Shown here one piece after another: positions 24,826 to 34,475 of a stretch of DNA of 64,000 bases (positions are counted from its first letter, which is position 1; every line of letters begins with the position of its first letter). Origin of the DNA: Paenibacillus antibioticophila (GTDB lineage Bacteria > Bacillota > Bacilli > Paenibacillales > Paenibacillaceae); the NCBI RefSeq assembly GCF_000455265.1, contig NZ_HG005140.1, forward strand, positions 391,852 to 455,851, given 5' to 3'. The notes beneath the pieces are model-generated. The model was not told the DNA's origin, searched no databases, and saw nothing but the letters and a program-made list of their open reading frames with translations. Position numbers and translations under genes: made by a program.

Positions 24826-26511
24826 TTACATACCGAGCTTCGTTTTGTTCTCTTCGTATTTCGTTTGTTGGAAAGCCTCAACTTTTGCGAGTCCCAGATC
24901 TTCTTGTTTCTTGATGTAGTCTGCCCAGATCTTGTCGAACTCTGCTTCGGAAGAAGCCATCAGGAGCTTAGGCAATGTCTTGCCGCGCAGATCCTTGATC
25001 TTGCTCAGAATGATGCCCTCATCAGAGTTAGCCAGTGGATCGATTTCGTTGTATTCGGAGATACTTACCGTCTTGCCGCGAGTCCAATCTTCCAACTGTT
25101 TGTAAGGTTCAACCGATTGAGGAGTCCATTGATACGTAATATTCGTATCTTGCATCATCCAGAAGGTGAACGAAGAGCCGTATTGCTTGTCGAACGCGGA
25201 ACGGTCTGTATTCATCAGATCAAATACTTCTGGCTTGAATTGATCTTTGCCGTCAATTGTATCATAGCTTACGCCTTTTTCTCCAAGGTAAAGGTCTTTC
25301 TGTCCTTCTTCACTCATCAGGTAGCTCAGGAACTTGATGGCACGCTCTTTATCCTTAACATCCTTGGAAATCAGAGTTACTGTCCATCCGGAAATGGCTG
25401 GGCCGTTAAGTGTTGGAGCATCCAGGTTTGTATTTGCAGGACCATCTACAGCAATGTAGATCTTGTTAGGATCCTGTTGGTACAACGTACCCAATTGAGC
25501 TGCAAAGTCAGTGCGTTGGTACAACATTGCAAAGTAACGTCCCTGCACGATTTTTTCTTCCATTTGAGCGCGCTTGTCAATGAAGATATCCTTCGCCAGC
25601 AAGCCTTGCTCGTTAGCATCGCGCAATGTCTTCAACCAGCGAACATATTCAGGATCGGTTTCACGATTATACAGCTTGCCGTCTTTTTCTCTCGGAATAG
25701 CCAGGAAGTTTTGAATGTAGCCTTCCAGAGAGTCGTTGCCTGTTTGAGTGAACTCATGCAACCCAAGTGGAATGATCGGTTGTCCATCGATTTCCGGGAA
25801 CATTTCTTTAGCTTTCTTCAGTGCTCCCACAAAGCCTTCTGGAGTCCGCATATCCGGGCTGCCGATGGCTTCATAGATGTCCTTGCGAACTACGAATGTT
25901 TGGTTGGATACATAAGTGTCTCCGTATTTCTCGTAGTCTTTAGGGGACGAGGAAGAGTTAGGGTATCCATATACATTACCGTCTGCTTGTGTATACCAGC
26001 CCAGTTTGTCAGGGTCTGCCACTTTGAAGAAGTACGGATCATATTCTTCAGCAAGTTTGTTCAGCGGCTCAACGAGACCGCCTTCGATCATTTTCTTCAC
26101 ACCATCTTCATACCAGCCGAGCGTAATGAAGTCTGGCAGTTTACCGGAAGCAATCAGTGTGTTTAACTTTTCGTTCTCGTTACCAGCTGGAACGATGAAG
26201 TCAATATTAACACCCGTCTTTTTAGTCACATATTGGGATGTCGGGTCAACGCCCCATTTGTTAGGGAACCAAGCAAAGTTCAGGTACCATTCAAACGTAA
26301 TTGGAGACGTGTCGGATTTCCAGCCCGGTTCATCAGCCGATGGTGTAGCAGCCGGCTCGGACGGAGTATTTGTATCCGTCGTTGCTGCGTTGTTAGCGTT
26401 TTCTGTTTTGGCCGTGTTATTGCTGTTGCTGCCACATGCCGCCAGAGAAAGAACCATGATACATGCCATCAGAAGCATCATCATTTTTTTGGACTTACTT
26501 TTCATGCCCAT
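24826..26511 (-). CDS. Sugar ABC transporter binding lipoprotein
   Basis: A 561-residue lipoprotein: N-terminal signal (KMMMLLMACIMVLSLAAC) with lipobox LAAC and mature Cys near residue 26, a Thr/Asn/Pro linker, and a large solute-binding domain (GWKSDTSPITFEWYLNFAWF onward; length typical of the LipO/YtcQ group). The ATG at 26511 follows AAAGGGG. These proteins capture oligosaccharides such as pectin or xylan fragments for LplB/YtcP-type permeases, which are encoded just upstream. No ATPase is encoded in the cluster; such importers share a common MsmK/MsmX-like ATPase. Confidence 0.93.
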   Translation of the reverse strand: MGMKSKSKKMMMLLMACIMVLSLAACGSNSNNTAKTENANNAATTDTNTPSEPAATPSADEPGWKSDTSPITFEWYLNFAWFPNKWGVDPTSQYVTKKTGVNIDFIVPAGNENEKLNTLIASGKLPDFITLGWYEDGVKKMIEGGLVEPLNKLAEEYDPYFFKVADPDKLGWYTQADGNVYGYPNSSSSPKDYEKYGDTYVSNQTFVVRKDIYEAIGSPDMRTPEGFVGALKKAKEMFPEIDGQPIIPLGLHEFTQTGNDSLEGYIQNFLAIPREKDGKLYNRETDPEYVRWLKTLRDANEQGLLAKDIFIDKRAQMEEKIVQGRYFAMLYQRTDFAAQLGTLYQQDPNKIYIAVDGPANTNLDAPTLNGPAISGWTVTLISKDVKDKERAIKFLSYLMSEEGQKDLYLGEKGVSYDTIDGKDQFKPEVFDLMNTDRSAFDKQYGSSFTFWMMQDTNITYQWTPQSVEPYKQLEDWTRGKTVSISEYNEIDPLANSDEGIILSKIKDLRGKTLPKLLMASSEAEFDKIWADYIKKQEDLGLAKVEAFQQTKYEENKTKLGM

Positions 26512-26570
26512 GCTTTTTACCCCTTTTCTGAACTTATATAATGTAGTGCTATAATGTGCAACTCCAAAGC

Positions 26571-26588
26571 CGCCGCAAGGCGGCCCGG
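26571..26588 (-). other. GC-rich intercistronic hairpin
   Basis: On the minus strand GCCGCCTTGCGGCGGC followed by TTTGG lies between the second permease and the binding-protein gene. It is a stable stem that may protect the downstream binding-protein message, a common arrangement in ABC importer operons; the short T run makes full termination unlikely. Confidence 0.5.
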
Positions 26589-26620
26589 AGGAGTTACTGA
26601 AGGTATTCGGGCCTTTCTAA

Positions 26621-27511
26621 TTAGCCCTTGATGGAACCGATCATCATCCCTTTAACAAAATAACGTTGCAGGAACGGATAAGCAAACACAATCGGCATTG
26701 TTGTAACAACCATGGTAGCCAGCTTAATTGATTGCGAGGTAACCGTCTTGGTTACCGCACTTCCTTGAACCGCTGTGGTCATAATGTTAGAGCTGGACTG
26801 AGCCACGACCCGGTACAAGAAGGTCTGAATCGGTTGCAGTGATTCCTTATTCACGTAGATAATCCCTGCAAAGTAGTCATTCCATTGGTATACCCCGTGG
26901 AATAGTGCAATTGTAGCGATAACAGGCATCGATACTGGCAATACAATTTTCAAGAAAATGGTCCAGTCGTTGGCTCCGTCGATTCTTCCCGCTTCCTCGA
27001 GACCATCCGGAATTTCCCGGAAGAAGGTCATGAAGATAATCAGATCAAAAAAGCTAAACAGTACCGGTATAATATAAACCAAGAAGTTATCTAGCAGGTT
27101 TAAGTCTCGAATCAGCAAGTAAGTTGGAATCAGACCGCCGGAGAAGATCATCGTGATCGTTCCCATGATAATATAGAAGCGCCCTGCAATCAGTTCTCTG
27201 CGCGAGAAAGCATAAGCAACCATGGCGGTGAAAAATACGTGTGCTACTACTCCAAGAATCGTCTTCGCAATGGTAAGCCCCATGGCGGTCATGATCCCCG
27301 GGTTAGCGAATACCGCCTCAAAGTTCTCAAGGCTGAACACCCGCGGCCACCAATAAATACCGCCCAGCATCGCATCCTTACCATCATTGAAGGCATTAAT
27401 CAGTACGTACCAAATGGGATACAATGTGACAAAACAGATCAGAAGCATCCCAAAATTATTAACGAAATCGAAGACAACTTCGCCTTTTGTTCTGCGGCTA
27501 GATAAAAACAT
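26621..27511 (-). CDS. Sugar ABC permease, YtcP/LplC type
   Basis: A 296-residue membrane protein with about six helices (LICFVTLYPIWYVLINAF near the start; IIPVLFSFFDLIIFMTFF). The EAA loop EEAGRIDGANDWTIFLKIVLP, for contact with the ATPase, is near residue 190. AAGGAGG precedes the ATG. It is the second gene of the operon, 18 bases behind the first permease. With it, it forms the heterodimeric channel for oligosaccharide uptake. Confidence 0.93.
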   Translation of the reverse strand: MFLSSRRTKGEVVFDFVNNFGMLLICFVTLYPIWYVLINAFNDGKDAMLGGIYWWPRVFSLENFEAVFANPGIMTAMGLTIAKTILGVVAHVFFTAMVAYAFSRRELIAGRFYIIMGTITMIFSGGLIPTYLLIRDLNLLDNFLVYIIPVLFSFFDLIIFMTFFREIPDGLEEAGRIDGANDWTIFLKIVLPVSMPVIATIALFHGVYQWNDYFAGIIYVNKESLQPIQTFLYRVVAQSSSNIMTTAVQGSAVTKTVTSQSIKLATMVVTTMPIVFAYPFLQRYFVKGMMIGSIKG

Positions 27512-27529
27512 GTGCGGATCCTCCTTTGC

Positions 27530-28498
27530 CTAAAACAACGAAGTGTCGTTGAGTTTTTTGGATACTTGGTTTGCTATCAACAGCAAAGTGATTGCGATAA
27601 CTGACTTGAACAATCCCACAGCCGTTGAATAGGAGAATCGGCCCTGTGAAAGTCCCGTATAGTATACGTAGTAGTCAATAACGTTACTTGCGCTGTCATT
27701 CAATGAATTTCGCAATACCAAGATTTGGTCAAAGTTGGAATTCATCACACCGCTGACGGCGAGAATAAACAGGATGCTGATCGTTGCTTTAATTGCCGGC
27801 AGCGTAACGTACCACATTTGCTGGAACCGTCCGGCACCATCAATTCTTGCTGCTTCATACATTTCAGGAGAGATACTCGTAATCGCCGCCAAATAAATAA
27901 TTGCGGACCAGCCAAGCTCTTTCCAGATATCCGAAGTAATGACAATGGTCCAAAAGTATTTCGGCTCAGCCAGAAACGAGATCGGCTGATCAATGAGATT
28001 CAATGCCATAAAGATCTTGTTAAAGATCCCTATATCCGAGAGCCATGTTGCTAAGATTCCGCCTAATACAACCCAGGACAGGAAGTGAGGCAGGTAAGAA
28101 ATCGTCTGAATGGACTTCTTGAATCGTAAGGAACGCACCTCATTCAGGAAAAGTGCAAAAATAATAGGAAGAGGGAATGTCGCTAGCTTCAGCAAGCTAA
28201 TCCCGAGCGTATTCCTCATAACGTAGCCGAAATTTTCATCAGCCAGAAACTCTTTAAAATGCTCTAGTCCTACCCAGGGGGCTTCTGAAATTGTTCTGAT
28301 AATATCATAGTCCTTAAATGCAATAACAACGCCGTACATTGGAATGTAGTTAAAAATAATCATCCACGCGATGCCGAGCAGCGCCATAATTTGAATATGC
28401 CGCTGTGTGTAGAGCTTTCTCAGCCATTTCCGCCTCTTATCGGGCGGCGTATTTGTTTGTATCGCGGCTGTGGGCTGTGAAGACTGTTGTATGTCCAT
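27530..28498 (-). CDS. Sugar ABC permease, LplB/YteP type
   Basis: A 322-residue membrane protein; the N-terminal 25 residues are polar and cytoplasmic (QPTAAIQTNTPPDKRRK). About six helices follow, with the EAA loop YEAARIDGAGRFQQMWYVTLP near residue 220. It is the first gene of a leftward operon permease-permease-binding protein-kinase-regulator. The start lies behind GGAGGTCAAAGGGG. A cre-like site lies 34 bases upstream of the start codon, so CcpA repression in preferred sugars is likely. Confidence 0.93.
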   Translation of the reverse strand: MDIQQSSQPTAAIQTNTPPDKRRKWLRKLYTQRHIQIMALLGIAWMIIFNYIPMYGVVIAFKDYDIIRTISEAPWVGLEHFKEFLADENFGYVMRNTLGISLLKLATFPLPIIFALFLNEVRSLRFKKSIQTISYLPHFLSWVVLGGILATWLSDIGIFNKIFMALNLIDQPISFLAEPKYFWTIVITSDIWKELGWSAIIYLAAITSISPEMYEAARIDGAGRFQQMWYVTLPAIKATISILFILAVSGVMNSNFDQILVLRNSLNDSASNVIDYYVYYTGLSQGRFSYSTAVGLFKSVIAITLLLIANQVSKKLNDTSLF

Positions 28499-28531
28499 CC
28501 CCTTTGACCTCCAAGCTGTCTATTTCTGATT

Positions 28532-28545
28532 TGAAAGCACTTTCA
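28532..28545. promoter_or_regulatory. cre site for CcpA
   Basis: TGAAAGCACTTTCA (minus strand TGAAAGTGCTTTCA) differs from a consensus palindromic cre at one base. It lies downstream of a TACAAT -10 candidate (minus strand, near 28562-28567), a place from which bound CcpA would block transcription of the importer operon. Confidence 0.75.
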
Positions 28546-28751
28546 CCTATCACACTAATATTGTACTTGGGATGACCTGCTAGAGTAAGGCATCAGATTT
28601 CGTATCCAAGGTATCATTTTTCGGGTTGACTTCATAAAAGTATCATTTGATTTCCTGAAGAAGCAGCATGTATGATGAGTACAAAGATGTACTCCCACAA
28701 CGGACAGCATCAGAATTATACTATTGGGTCTCATTTTCAGGGGGTCTTAGA

Positions 28752-30494
28752 TTGGAAAAGGAACTCAACTACTCACAAATTGAGAGTATTCTCAACTCTT
28801 CCGCATTGCTCCGTTCCATCGATTTGATGGGCGTCGGGCTTGCCGTAACCAATCCGAATCTTAAAGACAACCCGCTTGTTTACGTGAATAAAGGCTTTGA
28901 GATGATCACCGGTTATACCAAGGAAGAGGTTATAATGCGCAATTCACGGTTTCTCCAAGGTGAAGAGACCGATAAGGATCACTTGGATGTTATTAGAAAT
29001 GCAATAAAACAAGGAAAAGCCGCCACGGTGACTATTAAAAATTACCGAAAAGACGGCACGACCTTTTGGAACCAATTTATTATTAGTCCTGTCTATGATT
29101 CCAAAGACAAGCCTGCTTACTTCATCGGGCTCCAATTCGATGTGACAAACGAGGTTGAGGCGCAGCAGGAATCCAGACAGCAGATCCGCCAACTCTCCTA
29201 CTTTGATCCTGTTACCGGACTTTTGAATATGGGACGGTTTCAGGAAGCAGCACAGGAGGATCTCGCTATCCTTGAATACGAACACCGAAGCGGCGCTGTG
29301 TTACGAGTTAACTTGAATCGCTTCCGTTACATAAATGAAAGTTATGGAGAAGCCGCAGGTAATGAATTGCTGATCGGCGTAGCCGAGCGAATCAGCAGCG
29401 AGGTCGACAAAGACGCGCTTGTATGCCGCAGCTTTGCAGATGAATTCATTATTTTTCTCAATCAAATTAGCAATCCCCTTCAAATACATACTATAGCCAG
29501 TAAATTATACGACTCTTTGAAGCAGCCGTTTATCATGGCCGACGATGAAATGAGCATCAGTTTTGCTATGGGCATCAGCATCTTTCCGGACGATGGGGCA
29601 GATGTCTCCCTATTGCTGAAGCACGCGGAGCTCGCCATGAAAGAAGCCAAGACCGAAAATATAAGCAACCCTCATTATTTTGACTATTACTTAATGGACA
29701 AGCTGAACGAACGGGTAAATATGGAGAAGAGACTGCCGCGCGCGCTTGCCGAAGGAGAATTCGAGCTCTTTTACCAGCCGAAGATCCATGCAGTCACAAT
29801 GGAGATTATCGGGATGGAGGCCTTGCTGCGCTGGAATGATCCGGAGGAAGGAATGATCTCTCCCGCTTCCTTCATTCCGATTGCCGAAGAATGCGGCTTC
29901 ATTGTCGAGCTTGGCGAATGGGTGCTGTGGGAGGCCTGCCGAACCAATAAGCGCTGGCAGGATCAGGGACTGCCGAAGCTGCCTATCTCCGTCAATGTAT
30001 CCGCCGTCCAATTCAAGCATCCGCAGTTTGTACAGACCGTGGGGACTGTACTGGAGAAGACCGGACTGGCACCGGAATTTCTTGAGCTTGAGGTTACGGA
30101 ATCGCTGCTCAACGAGCCTGCGCTAATCAAGGACCGGCTGGATTCCTTAAAAGGGCGCGGCATAAACTTGTCCATTGACGATTTCGGAACAGGCTACTCC
30201 TCGATTTTTTACTTAAAAGAACTGCCCTTGCAGATTTTGAAGATTGACCGGACCTTCATACAGAATACCCCGCACTCACAGCGCGACAGCTTGCTGCTCC
30301 GTTCAATCATTCAGCTTGGCAAGTCCTTGGGCTTGACCGTTCTTGCCGAAGGCGTAGAGACGGAACAGCAGCTCCAATTTTTGCGGGAAAATGAATGTGA
30401 TCAAATTCAAGGCTATTATTATAGTAGACCGGTAGATTGCACGGCGATGACCCGGATGCTGGAAGACGGAAGCACGAACCATAATCTTTGCTAA
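28752..30494 (+). CDS. LOV-like PAS/GGDEF/EAL protein lacking the photoactive cysteine
   Basis: A cytoplasmic protein of 580 residues from TTG 28752 (behind AGGGGG) or 608 from ATG 28668 (weak ribosome site). The PAS domain has the LOV signature, EEVIMRNSRFLQGEETD, NYRKDGTTFWNQFIISPV and FIGLQFDVT, so flavin-contacting Asn and Gln are present, but the adduct-forming Cys of NCRFLQ is Ser (codon 28944-28946). The GGDEF domain is degenerate (RSFADEF), so cyclase activity is unlikely. The EAL domain keeps GMEALLRW, LEVTESLL, DDFGTGYSS and AEGVET, so cyclic-di-GMP phosphodiesterase activity is likely. It is divergent from the importer operon. Confidence 0.92.
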   Translation: MEKELNYSQIESILNSSALLRSIDLMGVGLAVTNPNLKDNPLVYVNKGFEMITGYTKEEVIMRNSRFLQGEETDKDHLDVIRNAIKQGKAATVTIKNYRKDGTTFWNQFIISPVYDSKDKPAYFIGLQFDVTNEVEAQQESRQQIRQLSYFDPVTGLLNMGRFQEAAQEDLAILEYEHRSGAVLRVNLNRFRYINESYGEAAGNELLIGVAERISSEVDKDALVCRSFADEFIIFLNQISNPLQIHTIASKLYDSLKQPFIMADDEMSISFAMGISIFPDDGADVSLLLKHAELAMKEAKTENISNPHYFDYYLMDKLNERVNMEKRLPRALAEGEFELFYQPKIHAVTMEIIGMEALLRWNDPEEGMISPASFIPIAEECGFIVELGEWVLWEACRTNKRWQDQGLPKLPISVNVSAVQFKHPQFVQTVGTVLEKTGLAPEFLELEVTESLLNEPALIKDRLDSLKGRGINLSIDDFGTGYSSIFYLKELPLQILKIDRTFIQNTPHSQRDSLLLRSIIQLGKSLGLTVLAEGVETEQQLQFLRENECDQIQGYYYSRPVDCTAMTRMLEDGSTNHNLC

Positions 30495-30559
30495 ATATAA
30501 TAGATAGTTCTCTCAGACAGACATTCTGATCTGCCATGGACGACTGGAGGTAATTGAAA

Positions 30560-31348
30560 TTGATTGAGCTAAAGGCGAAAGACTATAGTCAGGCAACCGC
30601 GCTTCTGAAGCAGGTGCCGTTCAACACCTGGTTTGCCCAAGCTGTGCTTCAAGGGTTAAGCCCAGGCCGGGTATTTGTTGATCAACTGGAGCATCCGGAA
30701 GCCTGCTACATCCAATCGGCCTACGGCATGTCAATCTTGTGCGGCGAGAGTCATACCCCTGAATTTCTGGAAGCCTTGACCGGGTATCTCGGAAATGAAC
30801 ACAAACAGCGGGTAGAACGGGAATGGCTGCAGGTTTACCCTGATTCATGGAATGTTCTGCTTCGGCGTCTTGCCGAGGATGGCCCAGTCGAGGAGAATAC
30901 CCGGGTCAATTTTACGTTTAATCGTGCTTTTTTTCAGAGCCTAGTAGACCAAAGCAGTTCGATGCAATGCGAGATTGTAGCTATTGACGAGAAGCTCTTC
31001 CATGAATTCGATGGAGCGGTGGTTCCCCGCCACTTCTGGAAGAACGCCGATCAGTTCGTTGCTGCGGGAGCCGGATTTTGCGTCCTGGAACAGGGCCGTC
31101 CAGTATCCGTGGCCTTCTCCGCTTATCGGGTGGAGAATTGTCTGGAGATTGGAATCGAGACCGTCAAAGAGGCTCGGGGTAACGGCTACGCTATCCAGGC
31201 CAGCATTGCGCTGATCCATTATTGTCTGGAGCATCACCTTGAACCGGTCTGGGCCTGCCGTAGGGAGAATGAGGGCTCCTACCAATTAGCCCAGAAGCTC
31301 GGATTCGTTCCAACCTTATGTATTCCTTATTATCTTCTTAAGCCATAA
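30560..31348 (+). CDS. GNAT acetyltransferase (PF12746-like)
   Basis: A protein of about 262 residues. TTG 30560 is nine bases behind GGAGG; TTG 30554 is closer and possible. The N-terminal half is divergent; the C-terminal half has the acetyl-CoA fold: AFSAYRVENCLEIGIETVKE, ARGNGYAIQASIALIHYCLE near residue 205, and RRENEGSYQLAQKLGFVP near the end. It matches the two-domain GNAT family common in bacilli, whose substrates are mostly unknown. A strong terminator follows. Confidence 0.85.
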   Translation: MIELKAKDYSQATALLKQVPFNTWFAQAVLQGLSPGRVFVDQLEHPEACYIQSAYGMSILCGESHTPEFLEALTGYLGNEHKQRVEREWLQVYPDSWNVLLRRLAEDGPVEENTRVNFTFNRAFFQSLVDQSSSMQCEIVAIDEKLFHEFDGAVVPRHFWKNADQFVAAGAGFCVLEQGRPVSVAFSAYRVENCLEIGIETVKEARGNGYAIQASIALIHYCLEHHLEPVWACRRENEGSYQLAQKLGFVPTLCIPYYLLKP

Positions 31349-31462
31349 GTCAAAAGCACCCATAGAGATGTGTAAATTGAAAGAGGATGTCCCGAAATAC
31401 TGCGTCTTTCTTTTAATGCCTTTCAGCACTTATTTCGTAACGCACGGCGTAACCTCACATTG

Positions 31463-31510
31463 AAAAAGGTGTCCCTAATCATCAACGATGACTTCGGGAC
31501 ACCTTTTTTT
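31463..31510. terminator. Bidirectional terminator
   Basis: AAAAAGGTGTCCC and GGGACACCTTTTTTT form a long stem with A tract before and T tract behind. It serves both the GNAT gene and the convergent stalk-protein gene. Confidence 0.9.
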
Positions 31511-31528
31511 CTACTTCATAATATTAGC

Positions 31529-34300
31529 TCAGACGTTGTCAGGGCTTGTCGCACCACCGTTAGTCTCGGTCTCTGCCGGTTCGACAGGGGCTGGACTGAT
31601 CTTGAATTGAGCAGTTGGTGCGGATAGTGCACTGGTATAACCTGATTTCCCTACAGACAGGACAAAGACCTGGTAAGTCTTATTAGCTTCAATCGTTGCA
31701 CCGAAGGCATCCTGGCTTTGTACCGGCTGATTGGACACATTATTGCCGGTTGCAGCAACTGGCGTGTAATTACCGGCCATAACGTTATTCGCACTGGACA
31801 AATTGAAGTTATTTACTTGTTCAGCTGGAACAACTAAAATCCGATAATGGTCAATATTTGTTTCATTAGCCGGCTTCGTGAAGCTTACCTTAATATCACT
31901 TGCTTGGCCTGTGCTCGTATCCGTTATCGCAGTTACATTCGTAACAGCCTGCACTAAAGAGCTGTCAGTCAGCGTAATTGATGCCGGGTTAGATAATGCA
32001 TTACTACCGGCGTAACTGCCGCTGCCCAGAGAAAGTACATAGACACGATAGGCCGTATTATTTTGAATAGTATCTCCGTCAGTATCTCTTGAAGAATAGC
32101 CAAAGGCCGCTGTCAATGGATTCGTACTGCCTGATTTGCTTACTGTTTCATAATATCTGTTATCTATTGCCTGCGCAGTTGTTAATGTCTTCGATGCCTT
32201 TACAACATACACGCGGTACTGACTGATATTCGATTCTTCTGTGGCGCGATAGAACTGAACTTGAAGATCTCTTCCGTCACCGTAATCACCGATATCCGCA
32301 GCAGTCAGTCCACTCACCGTACCCACGCTGAAATTGTTAGTCAATACAACGGTCGAAGAGGATTCGGACAAGGTATACTCGCCAGTATAGCTTCCTCTAC
32401 CGACGGATAGTACAAACACACGGTAGCTCACTCCGGTCTGGATCTTCGCGCCATCTACATCGCGCGCACCGGAAGGAAGCACATCGCTGAAATCCCGTCC
32501 TACACTTGCCTGGATATAGTTGCTGCCGGATACGTTAATGGCCTTGGCTAGCGTAAAGCTGTTTGCGTTGGCAGCCTTCACCACCATGATCCGGTAATGG
32601 CTAATATTCGATTCATCCGAAGCCCGTTTGAAGGATACGAACAAATCCCGGCCATCATTATAGTCATTCACATCGCTAGCATACAGATTGGATACGGCAC
32701 CAACACTGTAGTTATTCATAAGTGTAATCAGATTGGAAGCATACGATAATGCATTGCTTCCGGTGTAAGCGCCGCTGCCAACCGCCATAACGAACACACG
32801 GTAATTTACTCCGTTGCGAATTGTAGCACCATCTACATCGCGCGCGTTGGAGGACAGGATTTCACTCTGATTGTATCCGGTTTTGCTCACTTCTTTATAA
32901 TTGGAGCTAGATACTGCATTGGCACGGGCAAGTGTAAAGTTGCTGTAATCATTTGCTTTGACGACAAAGATCCGATATCCCGAGATCTTCGATTCATCAG
33001 CAATTTTCGTGAAGCTAACCCGCAAATCCCGTCCATCTCCATAATCTGTTATATCCTGCACCAGCGTAATGACCGGTGCTGCCACGGTACCAGCAGCCAG
33101 AGTTACAGATGGGGAAGCTGTTGACAGCTTATTCGAAGCCAAGCTTGTATTGCTGACCGACAGAACGAATGCCGTATAGGCCACATTGTTCTTGATCAGG
33201 TCGCCGGCAGTGTCTCTTGATGACGCGGAAAAGGTTCCGGTCAGTGTCGATCCGCTGCTTGATGTCTTGCTAACCGTGGTGTAGTACTGATTCGACAGCG
33301 AGTTTGCCCGAGACAGGCTGAAGCTGCTTGCATCCTTTGTTTTCACCAAAAATACACGGTATTCAGAAATGTTGCTCTCATTCGATGCACGAGTGAATGT
33401 TACTGCCGCATCGCGTCCATCCGCATAATCGCTAACATCGTTGATTCGTACATTTGTCACCGCCGAGACGGAAATACCTGTATCCAACGTTAACGAGTTA
33501 GAAGCCGTTGATAGTGCGCTGCCGTAAGTGCCTTTCCCTACTGTTAATACATAACCTACATAAGCCTGATTCGATTGAATCAGCGCTCCGTCCACATCAC
33601 GGGCTGACGAGGACAGCGTGACTGCCTGATCGGTGTTGTTCGGTTGTACAGTTGTGTAATTTGCCGAGCCAACCTTCAGCGCCGCAGTCAGGTTGAATGC
33701 AGATGCATTCGATGCCTTTACAATCAACAAGCGGTAGTGATCCACCAGCGATTCGGTTGTAGAACGAGAGAAGCTGACCTGCAGGTCGCGGCCGTCTCCC
33801 GTATTGGCCACATCCCGGAGTGTTACATACTGCGCAGCTTTTAAACTGGAGGTATCTGTTCCGCCGGATCCGGAGAAAATAGTGACCGACCTCGCGGAGG
33901 AATTCCAGTTCACTGTAGCTCCAAGAGCTTCACTCACGAAGCGGACAGGAACCATAGTTCTTCCGCCAATCGCTTGGGCAGGAACATCCAGTGATACCGT
34001 CTGATTATTAATCGTTGCCGTTCTTGACTTCATCTTCAGCACAACGGTCGTATTGCCCTTCGTTGCCGTTACCGTCTGCTTGGACTGGTTCCAGTCCACC
34101 GTCGAACCGAGGCCTTCAAATATGGCCCGTAATGGCAGCAGTACACGTCCTTGCACGGCTACCGGAGCCTGATCCGTCGACAGTCTCGCACCATCGATGT
34201 AAATGCTAATGGCTGTCGCAGCCGACGCTGAAAGCGGGGCTTGAAGAAGCATAGGCAGAGCTAGAATAACAGCCAAAAAAGTTATTCCGATTTTTTTCAC
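31529..34300 (-). CDS. Secreted CuAO-stalk protein with six repeats
   Basis: A 923-residue exported protein; GTG 34300 is nine bases behind GGGAGG. A signal peptide (KKIGITFLAVILALPMLL) precedes a copper-amine-oxidase N-terminal stalk domain at about 30-145, with the typical pairs VQGRVLLPLRAIFEGLG and IGGRTMVPVRFVSEALG. Six repeats of about 120-130 residues follow, each with a core D-GDGRD-l-VsF..a.ESnIs.YRi.vVKA, then ARDVDGA.I..g..Yr.fVLsVG, resembling fibronectin-type beta-sandwiches. The short tail is Pro/Glu/Thr-rich with no sortase or SLH anchor. Similar stalk domains are cell-surface modules in Paenibacillus; ligand unknown. Confidence 0.88.
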   Translation of the reverse strand: MKKIGITFLAVILALPMLLQAPLSASAATAISIYIDGARLSTDQAPVAVQGRVLLPLRAIFEGLGSTVDWNQSKQTVTATKGNTTVVLKMKSRTATINNQTVSLDVPAQAIGGRTMVPVRFVSEALGATVNWNSSARSVTIFSGSGGTDTSSLKAAQYVTLRDVANTGDGRDLQVSFSRSTTESLVDHYRLLIVKASNASAFNLTAALKVGSANYTTVQPNNTDQAVTLSSSARDVDGALIQSNQAYVGYVLTVGKGTYGSALSTASNSLTLDTGISVSAVTNVRINDVSDYADGRDAAVTFTRASNESNISEYRVFLVKTKDASSFSLSRANSLSNQYYTTVSKTSSSGSTLTGTFSASSRDTAGDLIKNNVAYTAFVLSVSNTSLASNKLSTASPSVTLAAGTVAAPVITLVQDITDYGDGRDLRVSFTKIADESKISGYRIFVVKANDYSNFTLARANAVSSSNYKEVSKTGYNQSEILSSNARDVDGATIRNGVNYRVFVMAVGSGAYTGSNALSYASNLITLMNNYSVGAVSNLYASDVNDYNDGRDLFVSFKRASDESNISHYRIMVVKAANANSFTLAKAINVSGSNYIQASVGRDFSDVLPSGARDVDGAKIQTGVSYRVFVLSVGRGSYTGEYTLSESSSTVVLTNNFSVGTVSGLTAADIGDYGDGRDLQVQFYRATEESNISQYRVYVVKASKTLTTAQAIDNRYYETVSKSGSTNPLTAAFGYSSRDTDGDTIQNNTAYRVYVLSLGSGSYAGSNALSNPASITLTDSSLVQAVTNVTAITDTSTGQASDIKVSFTKPANETNIDHYRILVVPAEQVNNFNLSSANNVMAGNYTPVAATGNNVSNQPVQSQDAFGATIEANKTYQVFVLSVGKSGYTSALSAPTAQFKISPAPVEPAETETNGGATSPDNV

Positions 34301-34475
34301 AGTTTCATCCTCCCTAATATGATGGATCAGTATAAATCCTATTGTCATTACAGACGCGGCGGCAAGGGAAAAAGTTTCTAATGTGCGAAGCTTATTTTAC
34401 GGAGCCGCTTCAACATGATTAAACCAAATCCCCGCCGTATAAACGAAATTCATCCCAATTCCCCTATGGCGAGAA

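Noticed and set aside
24802..26166. 454-codon frame opposite the binding-protein gene
   Set aside because: Long but antisense to a clear lipoprotein gene; begins inside a terminator and shows no domain; a codon-bias artefact.
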